From Chlamydomonas sphaeroides (Eukaryota; Chlorophyta; Chlorophyceae; Chlamydomonadales; Chlamydomonadaceae): DNA of 26,430 nt. Where the stretch lies: positions 6,414 to 32,843 of the forward strand of contig BDDC01000853.1 in assembly GCA_001662425.1 (NCBI GenBank), read 5' to 3'. The position numbers and the translations under genes were made by a program. The notes under the pieces are model-generated. The model was not told the DNA's origin, made no database searches, and saw only the letters and a list, made by a program, of their open reading frames with translations. This document shows positions 18,969-26,430 of the stretch, piece by piece; positions within the stretch are counted from its first letter, which is position 1; every line of letters begins with the position of its first letter.

Positions 18969-19223
18969 GCCACTCCCGCCGCAGCCATGGCAGCCGGTGC
19001 GGCCCTCCAAGGCTGCAGAGCGCCCTCCTCTCCCTCCCTCGGCCGCGCGCCTGCAGGCCTTGCCTGGCCGCGCGGGGCCAGACGGCGCCAGCAGCGGCAC
19101 TGCCCAGCAGCTCCGCTGCCGCCGCGACAAGGCCCTGGCCGCTCGGGGACCGCACAATGCCCAGTGCGCGGCGCGATAAGGCCGGCAACAGCCGCTGCTG
19201 CTGCCGCCGCCGCCGCCCGCACC
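18969..19223 (-). repeat. Paralogous 3' flank, copy A
   Basis: This block matches 22957-23184 in the same orientation. Each lies just downstream of one of the two paralogous minus-strand genes. Read on the minus strand, copy A begins with LGIVRSPSGQGLVAAAAELL, and copy B has the matching LGIVRPPSGQDLAAVAAELL. Indels that are not multiples of three then throw the two copies into different frames. It may be duplicated 3' UTR or the decayed remnant of further exons. Confidence 0.55.
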
Positions 19224-19313
19224 GGCTCCGGCGCAACTGGTCCATCCACGTCCCGCGGCGGCTTCATGGCCCGCAGCTACTGCTGCTCGCGGGTGAGGCT
19301 GAGGTTGAGGGCG

Positions 19314-20445
19314 CTACTGCTGCTGCAGCTCCTGCTGAGGATAAGGAGGAGCCTGCTGAGGATCATTATGAGGATGCTGCACCTCCTGCTGCTGCTGCGA
19401 CTGCTGTACCTCCTGCTGCTGCGGCGGCTGCTGCACCTCCTGCTGCTGCGACTGAGCCAGCCGCCTGCGCCGGAGGAACTCGGACAGCTGCGCCTTGCCG
19501 GGGGCGGGGGACGGCGGTGCCGCCGCGAGCGCGGCGGCTCGTGAGGCATTGGCGAAGCCGTACGCCACTGCGGGCGCTAGGTTCCTGGTCACGTTGTCCC
19601 TAGCGCAGCGAGGTGTGGATGGGCGCGGGTAGCAGCCCGGGGCGGGGCAGGGGCAGCATTTGCTTGCACGTGGCTGCCGTCCAGCTGGCCGGTGCTGCCG
19701 CTGCCGCTGGGCGGCATGCCGGCGGCACAGGGTGCGCGCACAGAGCACATGTTTGGCCTGCGCCAGCGCCAGCAACAGGCGCAAGAGCTGGCGGGGTATG
19801 GGTTAGTGGCCCCGTGCGCTGCAGCCCGAGGGGGCTTTTTTTAGAGCCCGAGCGGGCTGCCAGCGCCTGCATGAGGCTGGGGCGCGGGCGGTAGCGGCGG
19901 CCCACCTGTAGAGCAGCAGCTGCCGCAGGTTGAATGCGGTGGCGCCGCCAGGCTCAGCGAGAAAGTGCGGCACCGAGTTCGGAAGGAGGTCCCGGAATGC
20001 GACGGCCTCATTGAAGCGGCTGTGGATCTGCGGCGGGGACGAGGGCGTGTGCGAGGTTATGCAACTGCTTTAGCCTGCAAATGTAACCCGGACGTGCCGC
20101 GGTCGGCCGCACCGTCACATCGTCAAGGTGAGCTAAGTCGACGAAGTCCAGCCCTGATGAAGCAGGCATGATGGCCGCAACTTCTGCAGCAGGCAGGGCG
20201 ACCGGGGAGTGTCTAGCGGACGCGGGCAACGGAGCGTTGACTGGTGGGTTTCGAGCGCCCCTGCCGCCGCGAGAGCCCTTCTTGCCTTCCATTTCGCTCA
20301 TTTCAAAGTTTACCGCTGACGCGGCAGTGCGGACTTCTGTGGTGCGTGCGTTAAACTGCACATGCATCGCGGTCGTGGCGACTGTCGAGACGGTGCGTTG
20401 ATGCCGAGCTTGCATCATGCAACTCGGCGCACGAGCATGCAGCAT
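19314..20445 (-). CDS. Unrecognised organelle-targeted protein with Gln-rich tail, paralog A
   Basis: Four minus-strand exons: 20445-20286, 20183-20113, 20027-19906 and 19599-19314. The product is 212 residues. The N-terminus (MLHARAPSCMMQARHQRTVS) is Arg-rich without acidic residues, like a plastid or mitochondrial transit peptide. A conserved core follows: EVAAIMPASSGLDFVDL in exon 2, RFNEAVAFRDLLP and FNLRQLLLYR in exon 3, and DNVTRNLAPAVAYGFANA in exon 4. The tail is rich in Gln with repeated QQEVQQ. The model is built against the paralog at 23270-24187: exon 2 is 71 nt in both and intron phases (1, 0, 2) agree. Intron 1 (20285-20184, 102 nt) has a GC donor, GAAG|GCAAGA, and no stop, so retention would add 34 residues. 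I do not recognise the family. The structure is fairly sure, the function unknown. Confidence 0.62.
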
Positions 20446-20510
20446 TGCGTCTGGGGTTTAGGCGTCCTGGGTCTTCGCGGTCGGACATGTATGTTTGTGT
20501 AGATTGTTTT

Positions 20511-20521
20511 TTACACTGTAA
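20511..20521. terminator. Palindromic poly(A) signal pair TTACA-C-TGTAA
   Basis: The 11-bp palindrome gives TGTAA on both strands, following a run of T. It could end transcripts from either side. No gene ending here has been identified, so the role is speculative. Confidence 0.25.
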
Positions 20522-21112
20522 GCCAGTAAGCGTGTAGTGTGTGGTAGAATGCGTGGGGGTGGTTCTTGCCTCCTGGAATGCCGTTATTCCGCATCCGGCG
20601 CGTGCAGTGCGCGCAAGGGGTAAACCCTGGTGCGCGCCCTGCCAGGCCTGCCCATCCCCCTCCGTCCCTGCGTAGCCTGCCGGGGTCTTGGCAGGGGCGA
20701 TGGCAGCGCGGAGTTTTGGGCTAAAACGGCGTACGATGCACTCTGATTGCCTATGTCCCTGTGAGGCGGCGTGGGCGTACACGTTGCAGGTGTGACCCCT
20801 GATTTGTTGTGCTTTTTGTGGAATGAAAATGAATGGCATTACACCTGAGTTGTGCATGGGTGGCGTGCGGAACGGCTTGCTGGCGCGGAGAGGCATTGCA
20901 CGGCTCCACAAGTTCGCTCCCTTTCGTGCGCGGAGCTGGGATGGGCGCATGGGCCTGCCCCCCCTGCCCCCACGCCCCCACGCCAGCGGCCTTGCCAAAT
21001 TAGCGCGCACAGCTTGCCTAGACTGCCATTCTTGCTTTCTTGGATATGCGTTCTGGCCGGGCTGACCCTCCAAGCTGACCCTTGACCAACATACCTTCAC
21101 CTACTTCAACAA
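20522..21112. other. Upstream region of paralog A, no gene recognised
   Basis: This lies upstream of the start of paralog A and should contain its promoter and 5' UTR. A 249-codon minus-strand frame (21100-20351) crosses it but ends inside exon 1 of paralog A in another frame, and its composition is noise-like. No promoter element can be singled out. Confidence 0.35.
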
Positions 21113-21521
21113 TCAAACCTGTCCCAGCTGCGCATGGGTGCGTGGCTCGCCCCAAAAAGAGGCCACCTAGACCAGACGAACACCGTCGGTCATTATGCGG
21201 TTGTGGCTGAGACTATTTGAGGGGTCTCGGGCACACCGCCCTCCGTGCACTCACCCCCACGGGCCGGACTTTGCCGCCCGAACTGCCTCAACGGCAGGAA
21301 TGCACATCTTAACGCACGTCGCCGCTGCTGCCGCTCTAGCTGTGTCGCGGCCGCTTGCAGCTGCTGCTGCCAACCCCTCCACCTCCGCCGCCCGGCCTAT
21401 CGCCGCGCGGCCCATCGCCACCGCCAGGGCGGAAGCAGGCCGGGCGCTCAGCCCCGAGCAGCTGGAGGGGGATGGGCAGTCCCGCTGCTTGTATTACCCA
21501 TTCACCCACCGACCCATAACC
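21113..21521 (+). repeat. Inverted repeat, left arm, with coding-like core
   Basis: This arm matches the reverse complement of 25376-25819. Similarity starts at TCAAACCTGTCCCAGCTGCGC-type sequence and ends near CCCATAACCC. The outer part differs at many bases and by indels, but about 144 bp (21328-21471) have only two differences. That part reads in one frame from LAVSRPLAAAAANPSTSAAR to AGRALSPEQLE, Ala/Arg/Ser/Pro-rich and nearly acid-free, like a transit peptide. An ATG at 21301 precedes it in frame. No GT donor follows the core and the frame then diverges between arms. It could be a first exon, a gene remnant or part of a mobile element. Confidence 0.6.
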
Positions 21522-22400
21522 CAGTACTAGCAGTACTAGCGGGTACGCGCGGGTTGTATCAGGTACCCTCCAATGACTTCATCTGATCCAACTGGTTCAC
21601 ATACAGTAAAACGGCAACAGGGGACCGTGCGGCCTCTGAAACTTGTAAAGCAGCTGAAGGACAGTGCATGTGTGCCGTATGCGGAACGCAGACTGGGATA
21701 TGTTGTGTACGCCCCGCCCCATCTTGACACAACAAACGCGTTTGCGCGTTCGGGCAGCACACGACATGCCCCGCAGACCTCGACCTAAAACATAATTGAG
21801 CACCACTTCGACAGCGCAGGCCTTGGTGCCGGGGCCCAAAGGGTTCCAAGGCCCCGAACGGCACACCAGATGTAACGGCATGCACGGGGCGCAGGGGCGC
21901 GTGCCTTTCCATGGACCCCACCCAATGGCCTCAGCAAGGCGCGGAGCCGGCAGATCAGCGCCCGCCTGCGACTGTTCCGCGCTTGGCGTTCCTATGGCGT
22001 CCCGTGTCAAGCCAAAACAACATTCAAGAGACGCCGCTCGTCACAATAGCAGACGTATCCGACTCACCATATCCGGTAAACCGCATTCGCCTAAACAAGT
22101 CCGGCAAACTCTATTCTACTCACCGCATCCGACCCACGCCAAACCAACTCTTCTGACGACCTCGCAAGAGTATGCCCTAGACTTAAGCTGCTCCAGGGGC
22201 TCGAGAATGCCCACAAGGACCCTGCCGCACCGGCCCTCGGGTCGGCGCTGCCCCTAGCTTGACGCATGCCGTACCGCCCAGCAGACCTAAGCCCCAACCC
22301 CTAGCTGACGACCTCATGCCGGCAGGGCCCGGCGTAGGGCCCAGCCCCAGCCCCAGCACCGCCACCACCTGCCCAATGTGGACCTTGTGGCAGCCCCAAC
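21522..22400. other. Intergenic region, no gene recognised
   Basis: Mixed composition. A less GC-rich patch near 22005-22160 contains repeated TCCGGTAAAC/TCCGGCAAAC-like motifs. No frame combines codon bias with splice signals. TGTAA at about 21870 on the plus strand has no gene to serve. Confidence 0.35.
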
Positions 22401-22439
22401 GTGCCTCCGTCCGTAAATGTACAAGGCCTGTTCGTCAGA

Positions 22440-22700
22440 GCGTGCTGCCGGCGCGCAGCGCGGCACGCACTGCCCTGTACCGCGACCCGCACCGGCGCAG
22501 AGGCAGGCCAACGCCCAGATCGTCACCATGCAGGCGCAGGCGCAGCCGCGCGGCTCACATACACAACCACCAGCAGCTGCGCCAGCAGCAGCTGCGCAGC
22601 GTCATCCCAGCACAACAGAGCGCGGCGTCTGGCGAGTCCGCAGCTGCGAGCCGAGCTGCAGCACTGCGACCGGCAGCGCCAATCCACCGCCGCTCAGAGT
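22440..22700 (+). other. Gln/Ala-rich coding-like segment, unassigned
   Basis: After an acceptor-like GGCGCAG near 22500, one frame gives QANAQIVTMQAQAQPRGS with G/C-ending codons. A neighbouring frame further on gives QLRQQQLRSVIPAQQS. These could be exon pieces of a plus-strand gene or remnants of one. No start, stop or intron chain could be established, and I do not recognise the product. Confidence 0.2.
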
Positions 22701-22956
22701 TCCGTTCACGCCCACATTACTTGCGCTCCTCCCAGGGAGCGAGCGCTGGCGCAATCACAGACATTGCTCCAAACTTATGCAGTCAGCTCCCGTTGCTGTA
22801 ACTATGTGGCGCTGCCTTCAGCTTTGTTGTACACGACCAAAGGACAATGATTTGCTACAGCTTGCGTAAAATAGTACCCAGGCAGCGCCGGCCTCAGCGT
22901 CCCTGCAACCAGCCACCGGCTGGCACCCACACGCAGCAGCAGCTCATCCGGCAGCC

Positions 22957-23184
22957 GATGCGCTGCAGAACCTCCAGCGGCGGCCTCTCCGCCGCGGTCG
23001 CCACCATGGCAGCCGCCGCTGCCTCCAAGGCTGCAGTTCTTGCCTGGCTGCTGGGGGACCTTCGCCGCCAGCAGCCGCACTGTCGCCAGCAGCTCCGCTG
23101 CCACCGCGGCAAGGTCCTGACCGCTGGGGGGCCGCACGATGCCCAGTAGGCCGCGCGGCTAGCCCAGCTGCCGCCGCCACAGGG
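22957..23184 (-). repeat. Paralogous 3' flank, copy B
   Basis: This is the counterpart of 18969-19223, downstream of paralog B. On the minus strand it reads LGIVRPPSGQDLAAVAAELL followed by ATVRLLAAKVPQQ, which looks like an amphipathic helix. A possible donor, CAGCA|GTAAGC, overlaps the stop codon of paralog B and could splice to this block, giving a longer isoform. No acceptor fits that frame cleanly. Confidence 0.5.
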
Positions 23185-23269
23185 GCACACACGTCGTCTG
23201 GCCGTTGCGCCTCCTGCGTGGCCCGCTGCTTCTACTGATGCGCAAAATTGATGATGCGTGCAAGGACGC

Positions 23270-24187
23270 TTACTGCTGCTGCGCCTGCTGTTGCGCCTGC
23301 TGCTGCGCCTGCGCCTGCTGCCTGCGCCGGGCCAGGTCCGACGGCTGCACGTTGTTGGCAACACGGGGCTGCTGCGCGGCCGCCGCGCGCGCGGCTGCGC
23401 GGAGGGCATTGGCAAAGCCATAGGCCACTGTGGGGGCCAGGTTCCTGGTCACGTTGTCCCTACAGCAGCGAGAGGGGGGCACGGGTAGGGGTCGGTGACG
23501 TCATGAGGGCGGCACGGCGGCCGGACAGGGCGTGCATACATGTGTGAGGTCCGATTCCAAATCAAGCGCACGCGCAGTCACGACATGGACTAGAGGCTCC
23601 GTGCCACGTCCCAGTAGGGGTGCCTGCGGCCGTGTGCGCATAGCCCCACCTGTAGAAAGTGAGATGCTGGAGGTTGAAAGCGGGGGCGCCGGCCTCAGCG
23701 CGGGCGGGTAGCGCGGAGCTTGAGAGCATCGCCCGAAACGCAACCGCTTCATTCAGGCGGCCGCGGACCTGCGGCCAGGGATAGCCGAGGGGGATGGGGT
23801 TGCGAATAGTGCGGATAGCGCGGGTTTCACACGCGTTGTGCTACGGTCGCTAGCGCACCGTCGAGACGTCCAGGTCCACGAGGTCGACGAAGTCTAAGCC
23901 TGACGACGTCGGCATCATGGCCGCGACCTCTACAGCAGTTGGGGCAAGCGGGGATTGACTCGCGGAGGCGGGTCGCCCCTGCTGTCCCGAGAATGCTGCG
24001 TACCTTCCAGATCAACGTTCGCGAAGACTGTCGATATTGGTGCGCCAGCGCGAACCTCGGCAGTGGAGCGAGCATCCGGTTGGGCATACAGCGCCCTCGC
24101 GACTGGCGAGACTGTGCGTTGGCACCGCAAGTGTACCAGGCAGCCCGGCGCGCGGAACGAAGATGACAACATGGTGTCCGCGGTCAC
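23270..24187 (-). CDS. Unrecognised organelle-targeted protein with Gln-rich tail, paralog B
   Basis: Four minus-strand exons: 24187-24004, 23929-23859, 23768-23650 and 23459-23270. The product is 187 residues. Introns are 74, 90 and 190 nt; intron 1 has a good donor (GAAG|GTACGC) and a CTGTAG acceptor. The start at 24187 could instead be 24172 (MLSSSFRAPGC), which aligns with MLHARAPSC of paralog A. The N-terminus is Arg/Ser/Ala-rich and acid-free up to about residue 38, suggesting import into an organelle. The core shares EVAAMMPTSSGLDFVDL, LNEAVAFRAML, FNLQHLTFYR and DNVTRNLAPTVAYGFANA with paralog A; 18 of 24 residues of exon 2 and 22 of the first 24 residues at the exon 3/4 join are identical. 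The tail is RRRQQAQAQQQAQQQAQQQ, then TAA. Both copies are open and similarly spliced, so both may be active. Family unknown. Confidence 0.62.
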
Positions 24188-25375
24188 GTCTTTGATAGCT
24201 GACTTATGGTATCAAGTCGGTGTCGTTCAGCTCTTCTGTTGCGCAAACTATAGCAGTGCGTGCTGTGCGTGTGACTTACGCAGCAGCTAACAATGCCTTG
24301 GGGTTGGGGCTTTTGATCACCGACGATCCGCTTGCCGAATCCACAAGCAAAAGGTGCCGCACTAAAGGGCTCTTTCTGCAGCCTACCTCGAGAGCTGCTT
24401 GATTGTAACTGTCCGGTTAAGCAGCAACGCACGGGCACTCGTCCCGGGAAGCGAGAGCCAGCTTCGCCCTTCGCGTGCTTTGTCGATCTTGCTTGATACG
24501 CGCGTCTCTTCAATGTACTGTCCATCAATGCGGTTGCGTCGCGATGTATCAGCAGGCTCGCGTGGTAATGCCTGCCACAGGTCCATGGGCCTGCCTGAGG
24601 CGACCACGGGCGAAGGCTGGCGAGTTCTCCCCTGCCTGCCCCTGTCAAGCACCGGCCTGCCACACTTGGGCAGCGGCGCTTCGCTTCGCTTTGCAAACAC
24701 ACAGACCCATCCTCACTGGCACTAGGAGGCACGCTGCTATGGCTTGCAGCAGAGTAATCAACATAAAACCACCTGAGCCCCACTGCGATCCCACTGTGAT
24801 GCGTCCCATAGCCTTCTAGACATGACTCTGCTACACCCTCCGCCGCCGGCATCATAGCCACCTTTCTGTCCTCTTCCAAGCGGTGTCGCCACTCCTGCGA
24901 CAGCAGCGTGATGAGTCGTGATTGAACTCAACCGAACCTGCGTGCCGCTCGCCGTTACCGGTCAACACCTACAGTACCGCCCAGCTCGCCAGCAGCGGCA
25001 ACACCGCCAACCCGCGCCCCCTGTGCGCTCACATGTGTGCTATGCTCTCTCCCCAGCGCCCTGCCACCCAGGACCAGCGCAAGACCCAGCGCGTCGTTCC
25101 CCACCGCCCTGCGCTGCCTCGTTACTTTGGAGCCCCGTGCTGCAGCAACAGGCAGGTGAAGGTGGTCGGCGCCATGTGAGCCCCACCAGGCCCCATTCGC
25201 TCGCAAGGCAGCCGCTTGCACGCGCGGCTTTGGCCCCTGGGCTTTTCGTGGAATAAGACTGGATCGAGATTCACCTGACTCTCCGACGTTAAGGGTTAGA
25301 GAGGGGCAATCCGCACACAAGGCCGAGGCTGCGGCACGACATGGAGTGAGTGTCGTGGGGTCGTGGGTGGGTCAG
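24188..25375. other. Intergenic region with weak open frames
   Basis: Promoter and 5' UTR of paralog B should lie at its left end. Two overlapping minus-strand frames cover much of the rest (24879-24184, 231 codons; 24700-24383, 105 codons). The shorter one contains a hydrophilic segment (DGQYIEETRVSSKIDKAREG) that looks more protein-like than its surroundings. Neither has a known motif or third-position bias. They may be remnants of a mobile element or chance frames. Confidence 0.3.
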
Positions 25376-25819
25376 TAGGGTTATGGGACAGCGCGGTAAT
25401 AACACCGGCAGCGTAACAGCATGCTCGTGCCCACCCTCTTCCTGAATATGCTGCTGCTGCTGTGCCTCCAGCTGCTCGGGACTGAGCGCCCGGCCTGCTT
25501 CCGCCCTGGCGGTGGCGATGGGCCGCGCGGCGATAGGCCGGGCGGCGGAGGTGGAGGGGTTGGCAGCAGCAGCCGCAAGCGGCCGCGACACAGCTAGAGC
25601 GGCAGCAGCGGTGGCGTGCGTTAAGAGATACGGTCCTGCCGTTGAGGCAGTTCGGGCGGCTATGTCCGGCCCGTGGGGTGAGGGCACGGAGGTTCGGTGT
25701 GCCCGAGACCCCTTGAATAGTCCCAGCTATGACCACGTCATGACTGACGGTGTGGTCTGGTCTGGGTGGCCTCCTCTTGGGGCGAGCCATGCACCCAAGC
25801 GCAGCTGGGACAGGTTTGA
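25376..25819 (-). repeat. Inverted repeat, right arm, with coding-like core
   Basis: Reverse-complement partner of 21113-21521, with the outer ends about 4.7 kb apart. Read on the minus strand, the core again gives LAVSRPLAAAAANPSTSAAR to AGRALSPEQLE, followed here by AQQQQHIQEEGG, where a CAG run replaces the sequence of the left arm. The inverted pair encloses paralog B and its flanks, so it might mark the ends of a duplicated or mobile segment, but no target-site duplication was recognised. Confidence 0.6.
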
Positions 25820-26211
25820 AAGCCCGTGGAGGCCCGCCCGCAAGAGCCACACGGGCCCGCCTGCAAGAGCCCCCCACCGGGTACCGCAGGGGTTACTCGC
25901 ATGGAAAGAGTAACGTAGCGGACTCCTAGCTGAGCACAACAGGCGCGGCCAGTTGTTGTGTACAGGGGGTCCGATGTCCATCCGTCGCAAAGAATCCTGC
26001 CCTAGGCCTCAGTCGTGACATGTCACACCGCCACTCGTCTTTCGGCCAACCAAGAACACTGGCAACTCTGTGACAGCACCCCACCTCACCGGCGCACCCC
26101 ACACCAGCGTACAGTGACTCACCGCTGCCTCACGGTGGCTCATAGGCCTCACAGGCGTGTCACACACATGGTTCAGAGGCTTGTGCACAGGCACACAGTT
26201 ATGGTTCAGAG

Positions 26212-26279
26212 CTCGCTGTGTCGCGGCCGCTTGCGGCGGCCGCTACCATCCCCTCCGCCTCCGCCGCCGGTCCCATCGA
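26212..26279 (+). repeat. Third, shorter copy of the inverted-repeat core
   Basis: GCTGTGTCGCGGCCGCTTGC and the following CCCCTCCGCCTCCGCCGCC-type sequence match the core of both inverted-repeat arms, with substitutions and a gap of about 15 bp. In the frame of the arms it reads AVSRPLAAAATIPSASAAGP. It lies immediately before a coding exon cut by the window end. Confidence 0.55.
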
Positions 26280-26296
26280 CGACCGCGTTTGCCAAG

Positions 26297-26430
26297 CTTT
26301 GCGTTTGCGCGGCTGGGACCTGACTGGGGCTATGACGCGCCCGCCAGCCGCCGCGCCGCCTGCCGCCTCGGCCAGCCGCTGCGCGCCCTCTTCTGGCGCC
26401 GCCTCGACCTGCTCAACCACGGCGCCTGCC
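26297..26430 (+). CDS. Coding exon of an unrecognised gene, 3' partial
   Basis: From about 26316 to the window end, one plus-strand frame has almost only G- or C-ending codons and a varied peptide containing GPDWGYDAPASRRAACRLG and LRALFWRRLDLLNHGAC. This is the codon signature of real exons elsewhere in the window. Other frames over the same bases are Ala/Pro/Ser- or Ala/Glu-rich with weaker bias. The exon start is guessed at the acceptor-like GCCAAG (26291-26296). The family is not recognised, and the gene continues beyond the window. Confidence 0.4.

Noticed and set aside
20351..21100. Minus-strand frame of 249 codons
   Set aside because: It ends inside exon 1 of paralog A in a different frame, lacks codon bias and has no recognisable motif.
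23930..24187. Apparent frameshift making paralog B a pseudogene
   Set aside because: A 74-nt intron (24003-23930) with a good donor and acceptor restores the frame and aligns with the intron position in paralog A.
1..26430. CRISPR arrays, tRNA or rRNA genes, bacterial operons
   Set aside because: No regularly spaced repeat-spacer array, cloverleaf or rRNA signature was seen; exon structure and codon use are those of a eukaryotic nuclear genome.

Overview
The window looks like nuclear DNA of a volvocine green alga (Chlamydomonas, Gonium or Volvox type). The signs are very high GC, coding exons with almost only G or C in third codon positions, many short introns with GTGCGG/GTGAGT-like donors, Ala/Gly/Pro/Gln-rich inserts inside conserved proteins, and TGTAA poly(A) signals. 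The species cannot be named from sequence alone.

Layout. At 1-358 (+) lies the 3' end of a PHD-finger gene. From 359 to 4750 there is intergenic or decayed DNA, including AT-richer, palindrome-bearing patches that resemble volvocine organelle DNA (1664-1712 and 2085-2215). At 4752-5279 (-) a two-exon gene encodes an 85-residue mitochondrial membrane protein. It shares a 320-bp divergent promoter region with the main gene. That gene, at 5600-16863 (+), has 22 exons, about 1560 codons, and encodes a FIG4/SAC-domain phosphoinositide phosphatase. I built its exons one by one from splice sites, reading frame and family alignment; the phases agree throughout. Its introns hold minisatellites and two copies of exon-end plus donor sequence.

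From 17207 to the end the DNA is accessory-like. It holds two paralogous four-exon minus-strand genes (19314-20445 and 23270-24187). They encode an unrecognised, probably organelle-targeted protein with a glutamine-rich tail, and part of their 3' flank is duplicated too. An inverted repeat (arms 21113-21521 and 25376-25819) carries a strongly conserved coding-like core, and a shorter third copy (26212-26279) lies just before a coding exon cut by the window end.

FIG4 and the mitochondrial gene may be co-expressed through the shared promoter. No functional link is visible between the other genes. The most novel items are the paralogous pair, its intron whose donor is GT in one copy and GC in the other, and the duplicated exon-donor segments in FIG4 introns.
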